NCBI GenBank assembly: GCA_002240395.1
Contig: CP016836.1
Location: 3,596,001 to 3,660,000 of the forward strand
Length of the DNA: 64,000 nt
Reading direction: 5' to 3'
Source: Xanthomonas citri pv. mangiferaeindicae
GTDB taxonomy: Bacteria > Pseudomonadota > Gammaproteobacteria > Xanthomonadales > Xanthomonadaceae
A model generated the notes under the pieces. The model worked only from the letters and a program-made list of their open reading frames with translations, did not search any database and had not been told where the DNA came from. The position numbers were made by a program, and so were the translations under genes. Shown here piece after piece: positions 57,796-64,000 of this stretch. Positions within the stretch are counted from its first letter, which is position 1; each line of letters starts with the position of its first letter.

Positions 57796-58503
57796 CTACC
57801 GGCCCGAAGGCCCGATGCGCCCGCCGCGGCCCAGCGGCGGGTGGTAGAGCAGCAGGTACACACCGACCACCCAGACCGAGGCCGCGGCCCAGCCGGCGAG
57901 GATGTCGGAGGGGTAATGCACGCCCAGGTAGATGCGCGACAGTCCGACCATCGGCACGAACACCGCCATCGCCGCGACCGTCCACCAGCGCGCGCGCGTC
58001 GGCCAGGTCAGCAGCACCAGCACCAATGCCAGGGTCATCGAGCCCATCGCATGGCCACTGGGAAAGCTGTAGGTCGCCTCGGGCGCGATTGACTCCCACA
58101 GGCTGGGCCGGTCCCGCGCGAACAGCTGCTTGGTCCCCAGGTTCAGCAGCGCCGAGCCGCCGGTCGCCAAGGCCGCGAACAGGCCATCGCGCCAGCGCCG
58201 CAGCGCCAGCAGCAGCACGACCAGGCCGATGTCGACCGGCACCACGCCGCGCGCATAGCCGATCTGCGAGAAGAACAGAAACACCCGGTCGAAGCCGTCG
58301 CGCGCCATCTGGTTGGCGTACAGCAGCAACGGCTCGTCGAACGGGATCGCCTCGGCCTCGTGGACCTCGTCGGCCAGCTCCATGAAGCCCCACATCGGCA
58401 GCAGCACGCCGGCAAACAGCAGCGCCAGCTTCCAGCCGTGCTGGCGCAACAGGCCGCCGGTTTCGTGCGCGGCCTCGCGCGCCAGCGGGTGGTCAGCCGG
58501 CAT
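57796..58503 (-). CDS. PAP2-family membrane phosphatase
   Basis: A 235-residue protein with about six helices. The three PAP2 phosphatase motifs are intact: KQLFARDRP (KxxxxxxRP), FPSGHAMG (PSGH) and SRIYLGVHYPSDILAGW (SRxxxxxHxxxD). Such enzymes dephosphorylate lipid phosphates, including undecaprenyl pyrophosphate and phosphatidylglycerophosphate; the substrate is not set by sequence. The start at 58503 overlaps the ispG stop by 11 bases, so it is translated from the ispG message, a fitting link if it acts on isoprenoid diphosphates. Confidence 0.88.
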   Translation of the reverse strand: MPADHPLAREAAHETGGLLRQHGWKLALLFAGVLLPMWGFMELADEVHEAEAIPFDEPLLLYANQMARDGFDRVFLFFSQIGYARGVVPVDIGLVVLLLALRRWRDGLFAALATGGSALLNLGTKQLFARDRPSLWESIAPEATYSFPSGHAMGSMTLALVLVLLTWPTRARWWTVAAMAVFVPMVGLSRIYLGVHYPSDILAGWAAASVWVVGVYLLLYHPPLGRGGRIGPSGR

Positions 58504-59791
58504 CGGCACCGCGACCGTAGGTCCGGTGCACGTACTCGTCGACCAGCGCGACGAAGTCCTGGGCGATGGTCTCGCCGCGCAACGTGACGGCCTTCTCGCC
58601 GTCGATGAACACCGGCGCCGACGGCGCCTCGCCAGTCCCCGGCAACGAGATGCCGATATTGGCGTGCCGCGACTCACCGGGGCCGTTGACCACGCAGCCC
58701 ATCACCGCGAGCGTCATGTTCTCAGCCCCCGGGTGGGTGATCTTCCACTCGGGCATCTTCTCGCGCACATGGTCCTGCACCACGCCGGCCAGTTCCTGGA
58801 AGAACTCCGAGGTCGTGCGGCCGCAGCCCGGGCATGCGGTGACCATCGGCGTGAACGCGCGCAGGCCCATGGTCTGCAGCAGTTCCTGGGCGACCACGAC
58901 TTCCTTGGTGCGCGACGCACCGGGTTCTGGGGTCAGCGAGATGCGGATCGTGTCGCCGATGCCTTCCTGCATCAGCAGCGCCAGCGCGGCGCTGGAGGCG
59001 ACCATGCCCTTGCTGCCGATGCCGGCCTCGGTGAGCCCGAGGTGCAGCGCGAAATCGCAGCGCGCCGACAGGTCGCGATAGACCGCGACCAGCTCCTGCA
59101 CGCCGCTGACCTTGGCCGAGAGCACGATGCGGTCGCGCCCCAGGCCCAACTCCACCGCGCGTTCGGCCGAATCGACTGCCGAGCGGATCAGGGCCTCGCG
59201 CAGCACGCGCCCCGCATCCCACGGCACGGCGCGGCGGGCGTTCTCGTCCATCAGGGTCGCGGCGAGCGACTGATCGAGCGAGCCCCAGTTGGCGCCGATG
59301 CGCACCGGCTTGCCGTAGCGGATCGCGAACTCGATCAGCTGCGCGAACTGCAGGTCCTTCTTCTTGCCGAAGCCGACATTGCCCGGGTTGATCCGGTACT
59401 TGGCCAGCGCCTGCGCACAGGCCGGCTCGCCGGCCAGCAACTGGTGACCGTTGTAGTGGAAGTCGCCGATGATCGGCACTTCGATGCCTTGCATCGCCAG
59501 CCGCTCGACGATCCGCGGCACCGCGGCGGCGGCCTCGGGCGTATTGACGGTGATGCGCACCAGTTCGGAGCCCGCCCGCCACAGTTCGCCGATCTGTCGC
59601 GCGGTGGACACCACGTCGGCAGTGTCGGTGTTGGTCATCGACTGCACGACCACCGGCGCATCGCCGCCGACGGCGACGCTGCCCACCCGGACCTGGCGCG
59701 TGGCGCGGCGCGGCGCGGGCCCGAACGGCGGCGTGGCCGCGGATTCGGGACGGAGATCGGAGAACGTCGGAGCGTCGGGCTGGGCGGACAT
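58493..59791 (-). CDS. ispG: 4-Hydroxy-3-methylbut-2-enyl diphosphate synthase (IspG/GcpE)
   Basis: A 432-residue iron-sulfur enzyme of the non-mevalonate (MEP) isoprenoid pathway. VQSMTNTDTADVVST near the N-terminus, RINPGNVGFG in the barrel, and the 4Fe-4S ligands in TACPGCGRTT and AVMGCVVNGPGESRHA with the conserved Glu are present. Flavodoxin or ferredoxin reduces it. The gene overlaps the PAP2 gene downstream and diverges from regB upstream. Length is as expected for proteobacteria. Confidence 0.97.
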   Translation of the reverse strand: MSAQPDAPTFSDLRPESAATPPFGPAPRRATRQVRVGSVAVGGDAPVVVQSMTNTDTADVVSTARQIGELWRAGSELVRITVNTPEAAAAVPRIVERLAMQGIEVPIIGDFHYNGHQLLAGEPACAQALAKYRINPGNVGFGKKKDLQFAQLIEFAIRYGKPVRIGANWGSLDQSLAATLMDENARRAVPWDAGRVLREALIRSAVDSAERAVELGLGRDRIVLSAKVSGVQELVAVYRDLSARCDFALHLGLTEAGIGSKGMVASSAALALLMQEGIGDTIRISLTPEPGASRTKEVVVAQELLQTMGLRAFTPMVTACPGCGRTTSEFFQELAGVVQDHVREKMPEWKITHPGAENMTLAVMGCVVNGPGESRHANIGISLPGTGEAPSAPVFIDGEKAVTLRGETIAQDFVALVDEYVHRTYGRGADAG

Positions 59792-59898
59792 CCGCGCAGT
59801 TTACCGGCTTGGCCCGAGCGGCGCTGACGCCCGCCAAAACGCCGTCGCGGCGCCGTCGCGATAGGCGCCCGCTCGCCGGTGCACTACGATGGCGCCCC

Positions 59899-61140
59899 AT
59901 GCAATCGCAACCCCCCGCCACCGCCCTGCTGCGCACCCTCTACAGCCTGCGCTGGGCTGCGGTGGGCGGACAGTCGCTGACCATCCTGTGGGCGACGCGC
60001 GGCTTCGACATGGGCCTGCCGGCCTGGCCGCTGTGGACCGCGGTGGCGGTGCTGGCGGTGTTCAACGTCGCGGTGCACCTGCGCCTGCGCAGCAGCCGCG
60101 ACGCGGCGCCGGCCGAAGCCTTCGCGCATGTGCTGGTCGATACCGCGGTGCTGACCTGGCTGGTCGCCTGGACCGGCGGCATCGCCAACCCCTTCGCCTC
60201 GCTGTTCCTGCTGCCGATCGCGCTGACGGCGATGGCGCTGCCGCCGGCCTGGGCGGTCGCCGCGGCGTTGTCGTGCGTGAGCGGCTACATGCTGTCGGTG
60301 CACTTCGGCCAGCCCTTGCCCCACCTGCATGACCGGTTCGATCTGCACCTGGCCGGCATGGCGGTCAACTTCTTCGTCTCCGTGGCGCTGGTGCTGTACT
60401 TCCTGACCCGGCTGGCGAGCGCCCGCGATCGCCGGGAACGCGAACTTGGCGACCTGCGCGACCGCTTCGTCCGCAACGAGGGCATCCTCGCGCTTGCCAC
60501 TCACGCCGCGTCGGTCGCCCACGAGCTCAATACCCCGCTGGGCACGATGACGCTGGTGCTCGACGACGTCGACACCGCGGGCCTGCCCGCCACCACCGCC
60601 GAAGACATCGCGATGCTGCGGCGGCTGGTGGATACCTGCCGCGATCGCGTGCGCTCGCTCGCCAATCCCGCCGACCCGGCCGCCAGCCGGCTGGTCGATA
60701 TCGGCCGGGTGCTCGACCACTGGCAACTCGTGCGTCCGACCGTGGTGTTGGTGCGCAGCGGCAACGTCGAGCCGCAACTGCGGGTCGACCGCACGATCGG
60801 CCACCTGCTGCTGGCGCTGCTCAACAATGCCGCCGACGCCAGCGCAGCCAACGGCAGCCAGCAGGTCGATCTGCGCCTGCAGCTCGACGACGGCATGCTC
60901 GATGGTGCGATCCGCGATTACGGCACCGGATTCGACGCCCAGGCGCCGTTCCTGCCGGTCCTGTTCCGCAGCGGCAAGCCCGACGGCCTCGGCGTCGGTC
61001 TGGCGCTGTCGCATGCGGCGATCGAACAACTGGGTGGCGAACTCGACCTGGAGGAGGCGGACGGCGGCGGTGCGGTGCTGCACTTCCGCGTCCCGGTCGA
61101 CGCGCGCCATGCCGACGCTCCCAAGGAAACGACACGATGA
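59899..61140 (+). CDS. regB: Redox sensor histidine kinase, RegB/PrrB type
   Basis: A 413-residue membrane kinase. Six predicted helices (about 20-190) include the quinone-site motif GGIANPF (93-99) and FLLPIALTAMAL that mark RegB/PrrB/ActS. The phosphorylated histidine is H208 in VAHELNTPLG. Cys247 in VDTCRDRVRSL lies where the redox-active cysteine of RegB is expected. The ATPase part has LLALLNNAADAS, DYGTGF and GLGVGLALSHAAIEQLGG. It senses the quinone pool and oxygen and acts with the adjoining regulator, overlapping it by 4 bp. Confidence 0.9.
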   Translation: MQSQPPATALLRTLYSLRWAAVGGQSLTILWATRGFDMGLPAWPLWTAVAVLAVFNVAVHLRLRSSRDAAPAEAFAHVLVDTAVLTWLVAWTGGIANPFASLFLLPIALTAMALPPAWAVAAALSCVSGYMLSVHFGQPLPHLHDRFDLHLAGMAVNFFVSVALVLYFLTRLASARDRRERELGDLRDRFVRNEGILALATHAASVAHELNTPLGTMTLVLDDVDTAGLPATTAEDIAMLRRLVDTCRDRVRSLANPADPAASRLVDIGRVLDHWQLVRPTVVLVRSGNVEPQLRVDRTIGHLLLALLNNAADASAANGSQQVDLRLQLDDGMLDGAIRDYGTGFDAQAPFLPVLFRSGKPDGLGVGLALSHAAIEQLGGELDLEEADGGGAVLHFRVPVDARHADAPKETTR

Positions 61141-61709
61141 AAGGCCTGCTGGTCGACGACGACACCCTGTACCTGGAAGCGCTGCGGCGCGCCCTGACCC
61201 GCCGCGGGATCGACTGCGAGGTCGCGCCCGACATCCCGACCGCGCTCGAGGTTGCCGCGCGCATCGCGCCCGACTTTGCGCTGGTCGATCTCAAGCTCGC
61301 CGATGCCTCCGGGCTGTCGTTGATCGAGCCGCTGCGCGCGATCCGTGCCGACATGCGCATCCTGCTGGTCACCGGCTACGCCAGCATCGCGACCGCGGTC
61401 GAGGCGATCAAGCGCGGCGCAGACGACTACCTGCCCAAGCCGGTGTCGGCCGATACCCTGCTGCGCATCCTGCACAACACCGAGCCGGTGCCGACCGCCG
61501 CCGCGAGCGACCTCGATGACGGGCCGAGCGTCGAGAGCCCGACGATGATCCCGCTGCACCGACTGGAGTGGGAGCACATCCAGCAGGCGCTGGCCGAGAC
61601 CGGCGGCAACATTTCCGCGACCGCGCGCCTGCTCGGCATGCATCGCAGGTCGTTGCAGCGCAAACTCGCCAAGCGGCCCGGCCCCGAGCGGCGCCCGCTG
61701 TCGGAGTGA
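61137..61709 (+). CDS. regA: Response regulator, RegA/PrrA type
   Basis: A 190-residue two-domain regulator. The receiver domain has LLVDDDT, the phosphoacceptor Asp51 in LVDLKLAD, then VTGYASIATAVEAIKRGADDYLPKP. The linker is unusual, with Asp/Ser/Pro (DLDDGPSVESP). The C-terminal Fis-type helix-turn-helix LAETGGNISATARLLGMHRRSLQRKL matches RegA/PrrA/ActR. RegA controls respiration, CO2 fixation and nitrogen genes in other proteobacteria. Here likely targets are terminal oxidases such as cyo, which is inference. Confidence 0.9.
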   Translation: MKGLLVDDDTLYLEALRRALTRRGIDCEVAPDIPTALEVAARIAPDFALVDLKLADASGLSLIEPLRAIRADMRILLVTGYASIATAVEAIKRGADDYLPKPVSADTLLRILHNTEPVPTAAASDLDDGPSVESPTMIPLHRLEWEHIQQALAETGGNISATARLLGMHRRSLQRKLAKRPGPERRPLSE

Positions 61710-61711
61710 AC

Positions 61712-61730
61712 CGGCGGCCGCGCGCCGCCG
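61712..61730 (+). terminator. Hairpin after regA
   Basis: Arms CGGCGGC and GCCGCCG around CGCGC begin three bases past the regA stop and are followed by TTGCGTTT, a weak T-rich end. Confidence 0.55.
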
Positions 61731-61773
61731 TTGCGTTTGACCGAGGCCGATACGCGCCCGCGCTTAGGCCCTG

Positions 61774-61804
61774 CGCGCCGGGCGCGGATCAATCGCCCGG
61801 CGCG
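61774..61804 (-). terminator. Strong hairpin overlapping the phosphoesterase stop
   Basis: Perfect 11-bp arms CGCGCCGGGCG and CGCCCGGCGCG around nine bases. The stop codon of the leftward gene (61789-61791) lies in the loop, so the hairpin covers the end of translation. There is no T-run. Confidence 0.5.
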
Positions 61805-63357
61805 GCCGCCAGCCGATAAACCGTCGATGCCCGCTGTTCGCCCTGCCAGGGATCGAACGCGCGCACCTCCACTCGATGTGTGCCGACCGGCAGATCGGTC
61901 GCGAGCGCACCGCGCCACAGGTGCGGCGACAGGTCGGCCTCGGGCGAGCGGTCGCGTCCGCGCAGGCTGTCGGCGAGATCGTCGCGCGCATTCTCGAGCA
62001 CCAGTCGCGGGTCGGCGCGTTCGACCCGGCGCATCGGCCGCCAGTCGCCATCGCCGATGCGGTACTCGACCCGCGTGTCCGGCTGCCCCATGTAGACATT
62101 GGCGTAGACACCCCAGGCCGGATACGCGCCCTGGCGCAGCACGCCCGGCGCATGCAGCGCCATCGCCGCAGTGGTCGCGGGCTCGTCGGCCGGCAGCCGT
62201 GCCGGCTGCCAGGCCAGCTGATAGCTGCCATCGGCCTGGACGCGCAGCGTGGCGAAGCCGTTCGGTGTGCCGTCGGCCATGGTCGCCGCCGGAATGCCAT
62301 CGGCATCGGGTGCGCCGCTCCAGAACGCCCCGCTCGCGGCGCCGACGTTGTATTCGTGCAAGGGGGTGGCGCCCTCCCAGCCTTGCGCCGCGCCGTGACG
62401 CACGTGGCGCTGAGTGTGCCGGTGCCCTGTGAGCAGCAGCACGCGCGGGAAGCGCGCCAACAACGCGAACAAGCGCGCGCGGTCGGCGCTGCGGACGGTC
62501 TCTGGCGCACCCTCTGCGGCGGTGTCGAACCAGGGAATGTGCGCGCCGACAACCAGCAGCCGATCGGTGCGGGCGCGCGCCAGATAGGCTTCGACGAACG
62601 CGAACTGGTCCTCGCGTAGACCACCGACATAAGAAGGGCGCTGGCCGGGCTGGTGGAGGACGTTGTCGAGCATCAGGAAACTGGCCTGCGGCTCCTCCCA
62701 GGCATAGGTCTCCGGCCCATAGACCGCGCGATAGGACGCCGTCGAGCCGGGGTCGTCAGTCGCCTCGACATCCAGGTCATGGTTGCCCGGCACGTGCAGC
62801 CACGGCACATCGAGCTGCGCGGTCGCGGCATTGATCGCCGGATACAGCGCCGGCACATCGTTGCCGACATCGCCCAGCACCAGGCCGAGCGCCGCCGGTG
62901 TCCGCGCTGCTGCGGCGACCACGCTGCGCGCGTAGTAGTCGACTTCCGCCTCGCGGCCGGCTTGCGGATCGGCGAACACCAGCACGTCCAGCGCATCGGC
63001 GGCCGGGGTCCGCGGGCGCAGCGCAAAGTGACAATCGTCGCCGCGGCCCGGCGACGCCCAGTGCCGCGGCAACGCACCGTCGCGCGCGAGCGCGTAGCCG
63101 GCCGGCTTGATGACGAACGCCGAACCACCGGTCAGGCCGCCGAATCGTCCGTCGGCATCGGTCTCGACGATCCGCACGCCATCGGACACGCCAATGGCCG
63201 CGATACCGGGCTCGTCTGCATCCTGCCGGCCATTGCCGTTGCGATCCTCGAACACGATGCCGCTATCGCAGGCCAGCGTGGGCGTGGACATCCCGCCCAG
63301 CAATGCGAGCAGGGCGGGCAACGACAACAACGAACACGAGCGCGACATAGCAGACAT
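61789..63357 (-). CDS. Exported calcineurin-type metallophosphoesterase
   Basis: A 522-residue protein with a signal peptide (LLSLPALLALLGGMSTPTLA). The N-terminal domain (about 30-110) is SdrD/Cna-like: VFEDRNGNGRQDADEPG is a calcium-binding-style repeat. The phosphoesterase core has LVFADPQ, LGDVGND, VPGNHDLD, VVGAHIPW and LTGHRHTQRH, giving the usual Asp/His/Asn metal ligands. A C-terminal domain with VEYRIGDGDW and HRVEVRAFD matches the MetallophosC module. Enzymes like this cleave phosphate esters in the periplasm or outside. An alternative start is 63348. Confidence 0.88.
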   Translation of the reverse strand: MSAMSRSCSLLSLPALLALLGGMSTPTLACDSGIVFEDRNGNGRQDADEPGIAAIGVSDGVRIVETDADGRFGGLTGGSAFVIKPAGYALARDGALPRHWASPGRGDDCHFALRPRTPAADALDVLVFADPQAGREAEVDYYARSVVAAAARTPAALGLVLGDVGNDVPALYPAINAATAQLDVPWLHVPGNHDLDVEATDDPGSTASYRAVYGPETYAWEEPQASFLMLDNVLHQPGQRPSYVGGLREDQFAFVEAYLARARTDRLLVVGAHIPWFDTAAEGAPETVRSADRARLFALLARFPRVLLLTGHRHTQRHVRHGAAQGWEGATPLHEYNVGAASGAFWSGAPDADGIPAATMADGTPNGFATLRVQADGSYQLAWQPARLPADEPATTAAMALHAPGVLRQGAYPAWGVYANVYMGQPDTRVEYRIGDGDWRPMRRVERADPRLVLENARDDLADSLRGRDRSPEADLSPHLWRGALATDLPVGTHRVEVRAFDPWQGEQRASTVYRLAAAPGD

Positions 63358-63418
63358 CCGGCAGCGAACAAGCGCGCCGATTATGCACCGCGCCTCTGAC
63401 CGCCGATCCCGAGCCGCC

Positions 63419-64000
63419 TCATGGCTGCAGGCGCAGCTGGGAATCGAAGCGTCGGCGACGGCCGTCGAGCGGGTCGTCGAATGCCAGCGATGCGGCGAGC
63501 AGTTGCAGCATGGGCGCGTGGTCGTCGGCCTCACGCAGCTCCGGATACCAGGGGTCATGCAGGATCGGCGCACCGAGCGCGGCAAGATGCACGCGCAACT
63601 GGTGCTTGCGGCCCGTGACCGGCTCGAGCCGATAGCGCCAGTAAGCGGGCCCGCGTTCGAGCACGTCGATCCGGGTCTCGCTGTTGGGCGCGCCGGCGCA
63701 TTCGCACATGCGAAAGAACGGCACGCCGCGTTCGATGCGGCTGCGGTGAACGTACGGGAACGTCAGATGCGGCAACGGCGGCGCGAGTGCCTCATAGGAT
63801 TTGTCGATGCGCCCCTCGCGAAACAGCGCGTGATAGGCCGCGCGCGTTCCAGGCTCGGCCGAGAACAGCACCAGCCCGGCGGTTGCGCGATCGATCCGGT
63901 GCAATGGCACCAGATGCGGATTGCCCAGCCGTTCGATCAACCGGTGCAGCAAGGTCTGCCGGACAAAGCCGCCCGCCGGCACCACCGGCAAGCCGTGCGG
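63419..64000 (-). CDS. RluA-family rRNA/tRNA pseudouridine synthase (cut by right edge)
   Basis: The C-terminal 193 residues are visible; the start is beyond base 64000. The catalytic aspartate lies in LHRIDRATAGLVLF. Then come DKSYEAL, YRLEPVTGRKHQLRVHLAALG and HDPWYPE, all typical of the RluA/RluC/TruC fold. The site modified (23S rRNA or tRNA) cannot be set. The end is close to the start of the phosphoesterase gene, which reads the same way, so they may share a transcript. Confidence 0.88.
   Translation of the reverse strand, partial: PHGLPVVPAGGFVRQTLLHRLIERLGNPHLVPLHRIDRATAGLVLFSAEPGTRAAYHALFREGRIDKSYEALAPPLPHLTFPYVHRSRIERGVPFFRMCECAGAPNSETRIDVLERGPAYWRYRLEPVTGRKHQLRVHLAALGAPILHDPWYPELREADDHAPMLQLLAASLAFDDPLDGRRRRFDSQLRLQP

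Noticed and set aside
1..64000. CRISPR arrays, tRNAs, rRNAs and prophage
   Set aside because: No regularly spaced direct repeats, no cloverleaf-like intergenic stretch, and no integrase or phage structural genes were seen; small RNA genes could still be missed by eye.

Overview
The window is GC-rich, gene-dense chromosomal DNA of a gammaproteobacterium, most likely from the Xanthomonadaceae (Lysobacter/Luteimonas/Xanthomonas group). The basis is gene content and protein style: a bacterial kynurenine-to-aminomuconate gene set, a cyoABCD-SURF1 oxidase locus, RegB/RegA, rpsF-rpsR-rplI followed by dnaB, and two nearly identical 69-residue cold shock proteins. The genus is an inference. I saw no tRNA, rRNA, CRISPR array, prophage or intact insertion sequence. 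Both edges cut genes: a glutaryl-CoA dehydrogenase-like gene on the left and an RluA-type pseudouridine synthase on the right.

Layout. 1-5.1 kb: acyl-CoA dehydrogenase, two glycine-zipper envelope proteins, TatD nuclease, tRNA-modifying TcdA, a membrane-anchored cytochrome c'-like protein and a cold shock protein. 5.4-9.5 kb: DUF456 protein, MscS channel overlapping outer-membrane phospholipase A, and a sterol desaturase-family enzyme. 9.6-13 kb: class I fumarase, then the vitamin B6 pair YggS-PdxY. 13-15 kb: a DUF2249 protein, an NnrS-like membrane protein and a small CCGGC protein. Both transcription units there carry an FNR/Dnr-like box, suggesting a low-oxygen or nitric-oxide module. 15-24.8 kb: ABC exporter, ABC1/UbiB kinase, ferredoxin-NADP reductase, glutathione peroxidase, M3 peptidase, a frameshifted sirtuin and a DUF3298 lipoprotein. 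25-32 kb: second cold shock gene, histone H1-like basic protein, rhomboid, POT peptide transporter, M14 peptidase, a nuclease/phosphatase-family lipoprotein and a YbaY-like lipoprotein. 32-38 kb: dnaB, rplI, rpsR, rpsF and an MHS-type transporter. 37.5-42.6 kb: cytochrome bo3 oxidase with SURF1. 42.6-46.9 kb: an IscA-type protein, asnS, two small conserved proteins, an unusual SDR and endonuclease VIII. 47-54.8 kb: kynurenine operon. 54.8-57.7 kb: sbcB with a duplicated start region, DUF2461 and DUF2939-like proteins. 57.8-64 kb: PAP2 phosphatase overlapping ispG, divergent RegB/RegA, a calcineurin-type phosphoesterase and the pseudouridine synthase.

Working together. The kynurenine block encodes kynurenine 3-monooxygenase, kynureninase, 3-hydroxyanthranilate dioxygenase, aminocarboxymuconate-semialdehyde decarboxylase, an aldehyde dehydrogenase and a RidA-type deaminase candidate. 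Read in this order the enzymes make a catabolic route, with a branch to quinolinate and NAD. A beta-carbonic anhydrase and an unrecognised protein sit inside the same tightly packed operon. The quinol oxidase, the RegB/RegA redox sensor pair and the FNR-box genes together suggest a cell that tunes respiration to oxygen or nitric oxide.

The most unusual non-coding structure is a dispersed repeat built from two tandem hairpins. It occurs at 4.7 kb and 22.9 kb, as a truncated inverted piece at 22.7 kb, and as a diverged copy at 33.9 kb in which both stems are kept by compensating base changes. The second notable structure is a 70-bp tandem duplication covering the start of sbcB, which creates a 20-codon upstream reading frame copying the protein's N-terminus.
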